Part shown: one piece after another, positions 1 through 11,079 of the stretch
How the letters are laid out: every line of letters starts with the position of its first letter
Position numbering within the stretch: position 1 is the first letter of the stretch
Assembly: GCA_009760855.2 (NCBI GenBank)
Contig: WPIO01000002.1
Coordinates: 4,866,001-4,930,000 of the forward strand
Reading direction: 5' to 3'
Length of the DNA: 64,000 nucleotides
From: Cristatella mucedo
Taxonomy: Eukaryota > Bryozoa > Phylactolaemata > Cristatellidae
Translations under genes and position numbers: made by a program
The notes under the pieces: model-generated
Seen by the model: only the letters and a program-made list of their open reading frames with translations
The model's database searches: none
What the model was told of the DNA's origin: nothing

Positions 1-2184
1 AAATGCCAATAAATAGCAAGTAACGTATGCACGCACGCACTCTTGAGAAGGAAAGGGAGACTTTCAAGGATTCGAGGCCTCTGACGAAACTACTGAACAG
101 TGTGGACTAAGAACTAGTCATCCGAATAATACACGCCGACTGCTTCCGGGCTAGAGAGACCGCTTGCACAGCAGCAGCGGCTCACGTGCAAGCCGAACTG
201 GCGAGATTTGCTTTAAAAGACTACAAACAAATGCACGTGCCGGTCCTCACGTTTACATCTCACAGTTACGCATCTGCCAGCTCTTTATTCACTGCGATAC
301 CTTCAGAGATAGATTCGGCTAGATAATGAGTAAGATGAGTCTCCAAGAACAGCAGACAGCCACAGGACAACTATTGTATTACAATGACTCGAAGAGACAC
401 TGGACACTTCCGAGTGCACACCCACTACAGACTTGAAATGCAAACGTGAGATCAAATGATAGATAAAGAGCCCGGCCCCTCAATCGCCCAGGCAGTTCAT
501 GTTTCGTGCCGATGGCTGACCAGAGTGGACCGCTAGCTCAATCTCAGCATGGCAGAGATATCTATGCAGCAACACGTCAGTGCTCCGAACGCTTGCTAGC
601 AGGGCCACTACTGTCTCAGAGTGGCGGCCGTGGCGGCGCTTACTGCATGGGGAGCGAAGTTCAATCACGAGCGTCGACACGACGAGCAGCGCGTCGACCA
701 CAATGAGGAAAATGACGACAGCCTCCACAATCGGACGGTGCATTAGCTCGTGTAGCCGCTCGTGGCACCTGCAATGCAGCAGACCAGTGAGCTCATGCAC
801 TTGCACGCCTCGGCTATGGCGGCAAGCAAGCGGCTGCTGCGTGCAACCGACAAGCAACGCCTTCTCACTAAGGAGTCAGCGCAGAGGGGAAGGCGCAGCA
901 GCAGCAGCAGAGGGAGCAAGAGGACGATGTAGCAGCAAGAGAATGAAGGGCAGGAAGAGCAGCAGCAGCAGCAGGAGAAGAGGCAGGAGTGCAGGAGAAA
1001 GAAGCAGCAGCGGCAGCAGCAAGAGCAAGAGGACGATGTAGCAGCAGAAGGAAAAGCAGCAGCAGCATCAGCAGCAGCAGGAAGAAAAACACGAGGTCAT
1101 CGTACGCTACACAGAGAGACGCATCTGATGCATCAGCGGTTGAAGTGCCCACCTCATTTTCTCTGGCTGCTCTTCTTTCTGTCCGTTAGGCTCCATGGCC
1201 TCTCGGCTGGACTGGCGAATCATGCCTGTCAGGGAGGACAGAGGCGACCGTAGCAGCAGGGCGCCGTGGACAGCAGAAAGCTGACAGTGCAGCAGCAAGT
1301 TTCTGAGAGCTCCTGCACCTTGTGCACGACATCGGCCACTAAACCACGGATTACCGACGTCACGCCACGAAAAGCACCCATCGACAAGACAAAGTGCACC
1401 CGAATGCCATCTCCACAACGACACTGCCAAAAGGCAGTCAGCCAATGTGCATCATAACAATGCAAAGTAACACTTGTCATCATGAGAAGCAGCTTAATAG
1501 TGCTCGCCCGACCAAGGTCTGGCCGAGGTCGTAGGCTCGAGCCCAGTGGCATATGTGACGTGCCTGCATAGAGATTACAGTGGGTTGAGAAAGCTGGCAT
1601 CACAACCAGAGAGTGTCAGCACGAGGCGTAGCTGTAGTGCGTGCTCTTCGGGAGTGATCCACAGTAAGTGATACAACAATCAGATGCGACAACAGGTACG
1701 TTCCACAAGAAAGTGGGCTGCTACAGGGATGAAGAACACAACTACAGCAATTGGTTAATTCTGTGGGTTATAAGAATATACTGTTATTTCACGCTGTTAA
1801 GAAACAATTATTGTACCAATTGCACATTAACCAGCCAAGCCTACCATGAAGAAGACTTCACCCAGAAAATTATTTGCATGTCACTAGTCCTGCAGAATCT
1901 ATGTGATGCACCGGTCGGCCAATATGCTATACGTAAATTAAGATTTTTATATGCAGTGCACTTCCGAGCTCATTACTCCAATTTATTTTCAAAAATTGTC
2001 TCACTATAATAAGATTGTGGTTACAAGGCACCTCCGAGATGGGATGGCCAGCAGGCAGCAAGGAGCATAGCTTTCACGGCTTCGAGGCCATGTAGTTCCG
2101 GTAGGCACAACATTGAGTGGGCAAACTGTTTCTACTTTGCTTTGGAGACTGAGAGTCCAGCCGACAAGCAGATGCAGCCAAACA
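1..2184. other. Stretch without a recognised gene
   Basis: No reading frame here resembles a known protein. The longest frames lie over an AGC-rich tract at 893-1085 and are explained by low complexity. I see no LINE or SINE hallmark before about 2.2 kb. Confidence 0.5.
893..1085. repeat. AGC-rich imperfect minisatellite
   Basis: The tract is built from AGC/GCA triplets broken by AAGAGGA-type spacers. A unit containing gagcaagaggacgatgtagc or a near copy occurs twice, near 912 and near 1020, about 108 bases apart, so this is an imperfect tandem array rather than pure trinucleotide repeat. Three frames are open over parts of it and give Ser/Arg-rich or Ala-rich peptides typical of translated low-complexity DNA. 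I do not call a gene. Confidence 0.6.
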
Positions 2185-2394
2185 ATGTTCTGCATAAGTT
2201 GGTCGCAACCCACGACCCCGATCAGGGGTTCGAGTCCTCCTGAAGCAGACAATACCTTGTTGCCCACTACAAGCAGGAGTGAGCAGCCTCTTTCTGCTGC
2301 AAATGAGGCTATTGAATCACCTGACCTATGTATGGCCTTGTAATTTTCTGGTCAATATCAAACGTGCCTGATTGCGTTAGACAATAAATGCGCT
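2185..2394 (+). repeat. tRNA-derived SINE-like element, degenerate
   Basis: A B-box-like ggggttcgagtcctcctg follows a GACCCCGATC region near 2213-2240. It is followed by a CACTACAAGCAGGAG segment and an AGGCTATTGAATCACCTGAC tail resembling the tail of the better SINE copies at 8098 and 20008. It ends at gacaataaatgcgct (2380-2394), a 15-mer repeated at 3216-3230. Confidence 0.45.
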
Positions 2395-2871
2395 CCTCCC
2401 AAACCGGCAGGCCTTTTCCTTCTTTTCCTGGCTCTCCGACGGGCGAAAAATCGAGCTAGGGTAAAATTCACTTCGGGGATGCACTCTGCCTCACGTTTCG
2501 ACTGTATACGCGCACGGTCGATTAAGAACTGCTAATAACAACTCTATCCGGGCTTCACCGGGATAACAATATGAAACTAGATGGGAAATATCAGGGGGAA
2601 CGCCAATTATTGGCATGTGCTGTACATTTATCCTGCGAGATGTTAACTGTTAGCAATTTAAATGCCGAAGTACTAAGGCAAGCATATGCGCACAACAATG
2701 ACCAGTGTTCACTATTCACCGGCCCTCTAATCTTTTACTGAGAATCTCTGCACTGCTCACCGAGTGCTTATGATTCCGGCTTCCTGCCTGTGTGACGAGC
2801 TGGACGTTTATAAGTCGTATGTGAAAAACCTGCATCCACAGTTAATCATCATGTTCGGTCCCTGCTCAGGC

Positions 2872-3230
2872 TTAGTGGCTACTTGGCGCAGTGGTATGCC
2901 AAGGAGCTTCTACCTCGTGGTTCGGTAAAGACTAGAGAATTGTAATTCAGATTCAGAATCGGCAGGGCTACTGAAAAATCCGTAAGGGGTCTACAGTTAA
3001 TGCTGAAAATGGCTGCAAGAAGTGGTTAGTCAATTCCAGAAATTCAGTCATGTATCTCCTTTGCTTAAGGAGCTGCGGTGACTTCCGGTTAACCCACAGA
3101 TGCAGAGCATGAGCCCTACTCTGATCCAGAATGCTCATCACGGCTTAGGTCCGGTACACAATATCTGAACTGCTCTATCCAGTTTCAGCCTACTAGTGCT
3201 AGCGGGTCCTCTAAGGACAATAAATGCGCT
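2872..3230 (+). repeat. SINE-like remnant sharing its 3' end with the 2185 copy
   Basis: It starts with a possible A-box (ttggcgcagtggtatgcc, about 2882) and a GTGGTTCGGT B-box-like stretch. It ends with the same 15-mer gacaataaatgcgct found at 2380-2394. The interior is too worn to align by eye. Confidence 0.3.
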
Positions 3231-3299
3231 GTTCCATTCTTTCACTGGAAAAAAAGTTGACGACAGGAGCTTTGGCTCCGTGGGTCACAGACAGTAGAA

Positions 3300-3610
3300 C
3301 TTGCATCCACAATTCCGATTAATAACAATATTAATAACAATAAAACACGTTTGTAGCATGCTAAGAACTAAATCTCTTTCTAGGCACTTTGCATATGCTA
3401 GAAAGGATGCATTCAATTGGTTAGAGATAGCATTCAATGCACGCATAAGCACAAAAAGTATAGTTCGCACACATGGAGCAGGTACAGTGAGGAATAAGTG
3501 GGGTTTTAGCACCTTTTTACATATCGTCAAGACAGGTGATGTCTTATGCAAAGTCATCCTCTCTCCTGCTGCCAACTCTAGCACATCCCCTCCAGCCATC
3601 CTGTGCCAGT
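3300..3610 (-). mobile_element. CR1/L2-like LINE 3' end remnant
   Basis: Read on the minus strand this matches the 3' end of the LINE family present many times in the window. The ACTAAATCTCTTTCTAGGCA block next to an AAT-rich tail and the ATGCATTCAATTGG block are shared with the copies at 21.4, 27.0 and 30.9 kb. No reading frame survives. Confidence 0.55.
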
Positions 3611-4769
3611 ACTTCCTTACCATTTACTTCCTTGACTGTCCCCCCAAACTCGGCTATGCTTCTCGTGTTCGCTTAGTTGCTTGAGATAAAGTCAGTTGGC
3701 TAGGATACCACTTGGGCTTTGAGTGCATTAAAGAGAACTCTCCACCATAGCCACAATCCTTCTGGCTCTGCTGAGTAACAGAATTAGATGCATTCATTGT
3801 AAGCTCTACCCCAACAGCTTCTACATCATATCGCCGATATGGATGGAACTTGGAAAGAGCAGTCGACAGGCTTGACTCTTCAGAGCCACAGAGCTTCCGA
3901 GACAAGAGCGACGGCTGCAGCAAAGGCAGAGCCTTCTCCCCCTCCCCCCAGCCAGCCAGCAGCAACACGTTGCCGACCGACCGACTGAAGGAACACCGTT
4001 GAGCAGCAGCAGAGCATAGCAAGTCGAGCTCAGGGAGCCAAAATACCACAAAAAAGCAGTTGCCGTGCAGTGGCTGCATATTTCCACGACCGACGGCCCG
4101 TTCTCTATCTGCCTGACGATGGCCGGCGGCGTACACGAGCACATGCTGCAGCTCGGAGACAGCACGACCTGGCAGCGAGCTGCGGCAGCAGTGAGCTTCT
4201 GACATTAGCAGAAAGAGAAAGCGTGGCGCTCGTAGTCGGCTGCATCCGGCATTTATTGCCTGCATGGTACTTACCTAACTAAGCAGACCGTGCTGCGGCC
4301 AGGTAAGAAGAACCGAAGATTACCTGATTACCCACACGTGGAGTCTGCTGATGGCTGCGGCCTGGCCCTGCATCAGAAAAGTAGCTGCCATTTAGGGCAG
4401 CCAATGAGCAGGCTAAGTCGACTGCCAAATACTCCTAAATCAGTCAGAATCACCTAGAATCAGCTACCAAGCAAAAGCAGCCTCCTTTGCTCCACTGGTT
4501 CGCTGCAACAACAAAAAAACAAAGAGACCAGTGAGTGACAAGGTGACCGGTGACAAGTTAAAGTCTTTTAGCCGAAGGTCTGGGATGGATATGCTCGACC
4601 TCAACTTACCACTAGTCGTCTAATAGAAAGCGTTTTCACGGAAGTGAGGATTAACACTTCCATTCATCTCGGTGGAGAAGGTCTGATTCCGATGTAGGCC
4701 GGCAGAAGGAGGGGCGTGGGTCAAGCAAGCAATGCAGCATATCTTCTGCAGCTCACATACACGACCCTT
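3611..4769. other. Stretch without a recognised gene
   Basis: A 203-codon frame lies on the minus strand (3654-4265) but matches no family I know, overlaps other open frames of similar quality, and shows no splice-site or promoter context. I treat it as chance. Confidence 0.4.
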
Positions 4770-5010
4770 GGTATACGAAGTAAAGGTCAGCTGATTGAAC
4801 AGCATCATTTACATAAAGGCAGAAGAGCCTCAAGGGCTATGATCACTGCTTGCAATAAAAGATTGCCCACTGCTGCTGAACTCGGAGCTGCGACCTGGGT
4901 CATGAAGAGCGAGCACCTAAACCCTGGGCTAAGACCCAAGGGAAGCAGCTGGTCTCTCTCTGACAGGGTTTCCAGGACTGCTAAGCTCGCCCATAGTGCT
5001 GCCAGCAGCC
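4770..5010 (-). repeat. tRNA-derived SINE, minus orientation
   Basis: It begins with GGTCAGCTGATTGAACAGCA followed by the AGAAGAGCCTCAAGGGCTAT segment, then the inverted tRNA-like part (gacctgggtcatgaagagcg and ccctgggctaagaccc). The order matches the inverted copies at 28.9 and 41.0 kb. Confidence 0.6.
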
Positions 5011-6399
5011 AGTAAAACAAATGCAGATGGGTGGGTAGCTAGCTGAATTCAGCACCACTCTTCGTTCAATAAAAATGAGCGCACAGTATGTTAAACGGTA
5101 ATTAAACATATCCATTTTCGCAAACTATTCACTTCGGTGCCGACTCGTGTTGCTCTTTTCACGTTTGCTCAACTTTCATCTCTGGGTGCCATCGTACATG
5201 GCAGCGATGGAAAATACAGAATTTAATAGGCTTAGCTTTCGAAGTTTTTTCTGAGTGAAAAAATGTCTCTTTGACTGCTCGCGGTATTAGTAGGGCGAGC
5301 TGCCCTAAAAGCCAGTGGCTAACTGCCCAGAGAAAATCGTGTCACGTCACGCTAGAACCGGTACGGGCACCGAGACTGATCTGGCAAAGCATGCTACTCC
5401 CTCGTTGGAAAGGGGGATCAAATGAAAAGGTAAACCTGAGAGTGTAACCTCAACCTTCGGTTGATGGGCAGCTGATACTTTAGGTGCTTTGTTGCTAATG
5501 TACAGCCCAAATGTATGGGCCTACAAGAGTAGTTTGATGCACTTTAACACGAGTGTACAATACTTTATTTAAATCCACCATCTGCTAATCAGGCTCTCGG
5601 TCGACTATGCTGCTTTGCTTTGCAGAAGTGTTGCACTCTTTGTGCAGACCTCTAGTGCAGACATTTAGTAGGCATCTGTTTTGAATAGCTCAGCTCCATC
5701 TTAGGGACTGGCAACGACCCCGGATCAGTTTTATAATTGGGCCTGCACCGAACGGCCTGACAGAGCTTTAGCAGTTTGAGCATAAGGCAGAGCATATCAG
5801 CCGACAGCCACTGAGGGCACACTTGCCATCAATTTCCATCAGTAAGCCTCGGTCATCGGAGCATCTGCACATCACAGCCAGCGATAGGCGTCCTTCCCCT
5901 TCACTAAGCCCGTGACTAGGCAGGAGAACAGCTTTACAGCCCAAGTTGGCAGCACGAGTGGCTTGATTTGGTCGACCAGTGAGCTCTGCCGAGCGAGCGA
6001 GCCCTGACAAGTTTCCACAAGCCTGCAGCCCGTCCGACTCGGTAGATGCAGCCGTTGCAGCACAGCGAGGAGCGAAGCGAATAACGGGAGTACAAAGCGA
6101 GGCGTATGGCAAAGAGCCCAGATGACGGAGAAAAGCCTGTCACGGTTCCAGCTACCGGCAGTTCTCCGACCATCGGTCGGCTTCGTGGGTAACTGTCAGC
6201 TGCCTTCGGCGGTTTCGGCTGGACCCGGTGCCAGGCTGAGACATGCTCAGGGCGACACATTATTTACAGCACGGAAACTTTCCACGAACGCCAACACCAA
6301 AAAAGAGCCGACCAAGTCATCAAACCAATCCAGCCGCCTCCCCACACATCGGCGATGCGGCCAACGGCGACTGGCACCCTCCCTCCCCAGCTGATATCT
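5011..6399. other. Stretch without a recognised gene
   Basis: No recognisable coding sequence, structural RNA or repeat hallmark. Several short overlapping minus-strand frames at 5.77-6.26 kb are not supported by similarity or splice signals. Confidence 0.4.
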
Positions 6400-7340
6400 G
6401 AGTAGCTCCCCACGACTCAGGCGACGAGCAGCTTCAGCAGCGGCGGCAGCGGCAGCGAGCCGAGTAGCAAGCGCGGCAGGAGACAATAATAATTGACAAA
6501 TTAAGCGGCGGTTTCTAGGCGACGCGCGGGGCTAGGCTAGCGACCGCTCTGAAAAAGGGCGAGGCCGCCGTGCGCCGCAGCAGCCCCGGCCGCCGTCCGC
6601 CCCCCGTCAGCCACGAGCCAAGCCGTGGATTCGCCAGCGCCGCTCCACCTACCGCAACGCGCGCTAGCCAGCCGTCCCGGAGCACGTCTCGCTCGCCGGC
6701 GGCGGCGCGGAAGCTGTGAGGCGGCGGTGTGCAGCGCGTGCGCGCGCGGCTCGCGTTCGCTCCTCCGCTCCACTCGGCGACGGTCGTAGGTAAACCGCAG
6801 AGCGGCGGCGAAACGTCCGCTTCGCCGCTTCACCGGGGTTACGGGTGAGTGCGCGTTAACCTCGCCTCCACGACTTAAGAGCTAGACCCAACCTCTTGCG
6901 ACGTTCGCGCCGCCTCTGGAAGCATCGAGTTCGCTATCGAGCTGCGCCGTTTAGCTTGCGCGGCCTCCCGCCAGCTGCTACATACGTACGGTGTCGCCGC
7001 GCGGCCACGAGAGGCACGGCAGCTGCGCCGGCCGTAGTCGCGCACGAGTCGTCCCGGAGTTGCGCGCGTCAATTTCGCGCCAGCCGCTCCCGTCAGGGCG
7101 CGGGCGAGAAGATCTCGAGTCGAGGCGACGACACCGATGCGTCGCGAGAAACGCCATAGAATACGCTCAATTCTTACTCATAGCCATTAGTCACGGCTGC
7201 CGCAAACGGCGCGAGCGATCCTGCCCCACTGAGTGCTGCTGCTCCGCCGACGCCGCCGCGCTCCTGTCGGCCTTCCTGGTCCAGTTTCACGAATTCGGCG
7301 AGTCAGCTGTGGAATGCAGCGGTTGAAGCCGAATCGAGTT
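6400..7340. promoter_or_regulatory. CpG-rich island, possible promoter or first exon
   Basis: This block is far richer in CpG and in GC than its surroundings. Long frames are open on both strands simply because stop codons are scarce. A good splice-donor-like sequence (ttacgg followed by gtgagtgcg) lies near 6839-6850 on the plus strand, which would fit a non-coding or short first exon. No recognisable protein is encoded, so the gene it might serve is unknown. Confidence 0.4.
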
Positions 7341-7516
7341 GCGCTTGAGCTAACCTCGTGCTTCGGCTCTTCAAGCCTTCGGGCGATGCCTGAGCGGGCC
7401 TACCAGGATGCAGTCCACTCGTTCGGCTTGCTGCTGCTATTAATTAGCAGTGCCCTCCCCCCCCCCCCCGCTTCGATGCACCCATGTACCATAGACATGG
7501 TATATCGGGGCCTGCG

Positions 7517-7676
<160 letters not shown>

Positions 7677-7797
7677 GCTCTCCGAAGCTACTACTTGGTG
7701 CTCATTGAAACTTACAACTTTTGAAGATGTATTTATTAGCGGTATTTTGCCCTAAGAACATAGCAATCCATACATGGATGGTAAATAAGATCAATTA

Positions 7798-8020
7798 GTC
7801 CATCCCTAAGGAAGTATCCCCGCTGGCCTCCTCTCCCTCGATCCCCTTCAGCACCTCAATGTCCGCATTCAAGCAAGGCACTAGTGATATCATATCAAAG
7901 TTCATCTCCCGGTCAAAGGAAACTGCTAGCTCTATAGCCCTCAATACACACTGTGCTCCTTCTGCGACCATCGATTTACAGCCGCCATCCATGACTAGCA
8001 GAATAAATATGTCCTCAGCT
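7798..8020 (-). CDS. Possible terminal exon of an unrecognised gene
   Basis: The minus strand is open from about 8020 to a stop at 7798, and the composition looks protein-like: hydrophobic stretches alternate with an acidic C-terminus (KGIEGEEASGDTSLGMD). A possible splice acceptor (gcttaag) lies just upstream on the minus strand. I do not recognise the family and cannot connect it to another exon. It could equally be a chance frame next to the SINE at 8098. Confidence 0.2.
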
Positions 8021-8097
8021 TAAGCCGTTGACCCTGCACCTTTCAAAAAGTCTATTTTATGCCACTCATTAAGACGGCAACCCTAGACAATGAAGAC

Positions 8098-8280
8098 CCG
8101 AGTACCTTGATGGCACACTAGGTAAGGCGGTTGCTTTCACGACCTCGGTCCCGAGGTCATGGGTTCGATTCCTGTGGTGGGCGATTCTTTATCGCCACTG
8201 CAAGCGGTGGTGATAGCCGTAAAGGCTCTTCTGTCGCTATACAAAAAGAGGCTGTTTAATCAGCTAGGATTTTTTTTTAC
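8098..8280 (+). repeat. tRNA-derived SINE, well-preserved copy
   Basis: The 5' part carries an A-box-like ggcacactaggtaaggcgg and a clear B box (gggttcgattcc), as in tRNA genes. A tRNA-unrelated body follows (GGTGATAGCCGTAAAGGCTC, then GAGGCTGTTTAATCAGCTAG) and a T-rich end. The same order recurs at 20008-20178 (plus) and 40962-41130 (minus). The absence of a proper acceptor stem and the conserved body argue for a SINE rather than a working tRNA. Confidence 0.8.
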
Positions 8281-8439
8281 CTTCCGTCCTATTCCTATAC
8301 TGCTATATATACTGCTGTTATACTGTTATACTGCTGTTAATATCAAAAGTACAGCAGCGATTTATGATAAACAGCTTAAACTGTTACGTCAAAACCCGCG
8401 GGTCTTTCTCCCTGTGCAATAAGGTGCTTATATTTGGTG

Positions 8440-8985
8440 CAAGATTCAGCTGCTAGGCTTCTTTTGGGAAGGTTAACGTTTCCTCATTAGACCGCTTCTC
8501 ACGGACCTGCACTGGTTTCCTTTCAAGCAGCGAACGATTTCAAGATTGCGTCACTCACTTGTAGGTCCCTCATTCTCTTGCTCCAGCATACCTACCCGAA
8601 TTACTTCCCAATCTGGCTAGGTATTTTACCACCCGCTCTTCTGACTCAAGTCGGATAGCTGTGCCTCGGACCCAACCACATATCCTTTGGAGACAGTGCC
8701 CTAGCTCGTATGCTCCCAAAGCCTGGAGTTCACTACCGATTGACGTCATGACATCCCCTGACTTGATGACATTTAAACGAAGCTTAAAATGCGCCTGTTT
8801 ATCGCAGCATTTATTTGATCCCTACGAATTGTCCCTTTGTCTGCTTAAGCTTACAGACGCTGCGAACCTTACCACTAACCATATTGACATGCTTCCCTTA
8901 CAGCATATGTAAAGTGCCTAGAGAGAGACTTAGTTCTCTAAGGACGCTATACAAATGCACTTCTATCATTATTACTATTATTAAC
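8440..8985 (+). mobile_element. CR1/L2-like LINE, C-terminal coding part and 3' end
   Basis: The frame retains the C-terminal signature of this LINE family: a degenerate TDLHW(F) region, then SSYAPKAWSSLPIDVMTSP, followed by a 3' region with TAAAGTGCCTAGAGAGAGAC and an ATT-rich tail. Frameshifts separate the blocks. It is 5'-truncated and non-functional. Confidence 0.75.
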
Positions 8986-9224
8986 GAGCGCTACAAATGG
9001 ATGCAATGTGCATTTAACAAAGAAAAAGTTTTTGGAATTAGAAAAGTGTCAATAAGGCTATCTCTTCTTGCCAGGTAAAATGCTGAACGAGAGAGGAGGA
9101 AAGATGGACTGTCACTGGAATTATTCTGGTGCCAATATAAGAAATACCGCTGCTGGAAGCGAGTTCCGAGCTTTTGGCAGATACGAGGTGAAGGTTCGAT
9201 AGCCAAAAGAATAATAATAATAAC

Positions 9225-9530
9225 AACTACTTTGCATAATACCGTAAGAGAACAAAAATCAGTTTCCCTTACTCAGCACTTTACATGTGCTGGAAGTGAC
9301 GATTGCTTGTAGGTATAGTGATAAAATGCCCGATTTAAACACGCGTGAGCGCACAAAGGACAATTCACACGTACGCAGCAAAGGCGGGGCGAAATAGATT
9401 GGTGTTTAGCTTCTTTTTAAATGTAGTCAAGTGAGGGGATGTCGTGGCGTCAGTCGACAATGAGTTCCTACCTTTGGGAACATACAAAATAAAAGCAACG
9501 TTCCGGAAATTCGAGATCGGTTTGAAGCAC
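9225..9530 (-). mobile_element. CR1/L2-like LINE remnant, minus strand
   Basis: It starts at an AATAATAATAA tail and continues with the inverted 3' region (AATCAGTTTCCCTTACTCAG, then TAGCTTCTTTTTAAATGTAG), the same order as the longer minus-strand copy at 21.4 kb. It is probably one insertion with the fragment at 9785-10010, split by the SINE between them. Confidence 0.55.
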
Positions 9531-9549
9531 AGCTAAGTAGCTTAAATAT

Positions 9550-9695
9550 TAAACACAATTCATTTGTATAGCGCCCTGAGAGAACTGAATCTATATCCTC
9601 CCACTTTACATACAGTGCCGTCGGGCTCGAGCCCACGAACCTCGGCGGTCAAAGGCGATCGCCTTACTTTTGGGCCAAACCCCGGGCGGCGTTGA
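9550..9695 (-). repeat. tRNA-derived SINE of a second subtype, minus strand
   Basis: It contains an inverted B-box (gggctcgagcccacgaacc) and a TATAGCGCCCTGAGAGAACT end shared with the copy at 41750-41915. The GCGCCCTGAGAGAAC end resembles the LINE 3' terminus, suggesting a SINE with a LINE-derived tail. Confidence 0.55.
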
Positions 9696-9784
9696 GTAAG
9701 AAGAGTGGAGGGGGTACAATGAATGAGAACACTGAGTAGGAAATATCTCGGATAGTTACACAGGACCAAGAGAATGGCGGCCCA

Positions 9785-10010
9785 AGAGTGAGTGACATAA
9801 TCTAGAAGTCAATTCGCTACTCGACGATGAGCCTGTGCAGGGCATGAGGAGTGCTGTCACGCGGCAGCTGTCACGCTTCAAACAGACAAACTTAGCTGCC
9901 GAGTTTTGCACTAATCGTATGCATCTTATTGTCTAGGCAGAATTTCTTGCTGGTAGGGAGTTACATAATTCTAGAATGGATTAACGCATGAACATGCTTT
10001 GCAAGAACAT
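9785..10010 (-). mobile_element. CR1/L2-like LINE coding remnant, minus strand
   Basis: The segment aligns by eye with the antisense of the LINE C-terminal coding region: AAGTCAATTCGCTACTCGAC here against GAAGTCGATCCGTTGCTTGA at 21.9 kb, followed by an AGCTGCCGAGTTTTGCA block. It is heavily diverged. Confidence 0.45.
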
Positions 10011-10848
10011 CCAGATCTAAGCAGATCTGAATTTTTGCCGTGTTCCTCAACTGAAAGTTGGCGAACTTGACTGTAAAGCTGATGGTATCCATCTAATGAA
10101 AGATCAGTTTACAGGAGAAATATGCTGGCCGAGCCCATTTTGAGGGCTAGGCTTTCCAATTTCTGAATAGCTAGGTTTTCAATTATGAACATTTTTTGGC
10201 TGGCACTTATTATATTAGTTCTTCGGGTAAGCCTCGCTACCCAATCAGGAGGGCTCGCAGCGACCTTGAGGTTGTATCATAAGTCCCCCTCCCCTAATCA
10301 TAGAAGCATTTTATGCACGGAGACGAGAACTGTTATCGTGGGACTAGCCCATCAATTTTTGCTTGTGACTTTTTTACAAAACGTCTGAAAAACCAAACGG
10401 CAGGCAGTCAATAAATACTTCAGGGCTTTGGGGTGCGCAACCCGCAGTGCGCAACCAATGGAAGTCGAATCCGGCTAACTGTTGGTTTACACAAAAGTGA
10501 GGGCTAATATATATATATATATATATAAGATTTTCAGTAATGTGAGCAAGATTTTTATCGTGGAGCTACTGTACACAAGATGTCAATATACGCCGGAGCA
10601 AACGCTAATTACAGCTCGCCACCTCCGGATGCGGGCGATCGGACTTTAGACAGCGGTTAAACGTGCATGTTTACACTGGTCTCGGTCGAGTTCTTGTGAC
10701 TCATAATAGGAATTAAATATAAATATGAAATTAATTTATTATCCAATAATAAATTAATTCCCTACGTATGGATGGTGAAGAAAGTTAAAGGTTACGTTTC
10801 AGGTATGCGCTGGGAGACCTTGGCCGTGCTTAACTCCATGGTTAGTTA
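10011..10848. other. Stretch without a recognised gene, with a short (AT)n run
   Basis: The only clear feature is an (AT)n microsatellite at about 10506-10527. A further AT-rich patch with an inverted AATTTATTATCCAATAATAA region lies near 10730-10760. Confidence 0.5.
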
Positions 10849-11073
10849 GCCTTCTCAGCCGGTGTCAGTTCGGCGATGCTTCGTCCGACGCAGTCAAGGA
10901 CGTTACTCCGCCAGCTGGTAGGCTTCGCTGCGTACTCTGTCGGGCTCCCATAGAACGCTTCTTTCTTTGCTCTCCGAGCCATCGCTTTACCTGTCTCACC
11001 GGAACTCGTCGACACGTCGGGCTGCTGGGGCCACAAGTCGAGCCAGAGGCGCGTACACCCCTCGGGCTGCTTA
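10849..11073 (-). CDS. Possible terminal exon of an unrecognised gene
   Basis: On the minus strand a frame of about 74 codons runs to a stop at 10849, preceded by a plausible acceptor (pyrimidine-rich, ending ctaagcag) near 11074. The peptide is rich in charged residues and Trp (TRLWLDLWPQQPDV, then KKEAFYGSPTEYAAKPTSW) and looks more like protein than neighbouring frames. A competing frame is also open. I do not recognise the family and could not find a partner exon. Confidence 0.22.
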
Positions 11074-11079
11074 GTTGTA

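Noticed and set aside
580-1041. Ser/Arg-rich plus-strand frame resembling an SR protein
   Set aside because: The composition comes from the AGC minisatellite; all three frames and both strands are similarly open.
3654-4265. 203-codon minus-strand frame
   Set aside because: No recognisable motif, competing frames of similar length on both strands, and no splice or promoter support.
8098-8180. A functional tRNA gene
   Set aside because: A- and B-box-like blocks are present, but no proper acceptor stem, and the same unit with an extra body recurs, so it is a SINE.
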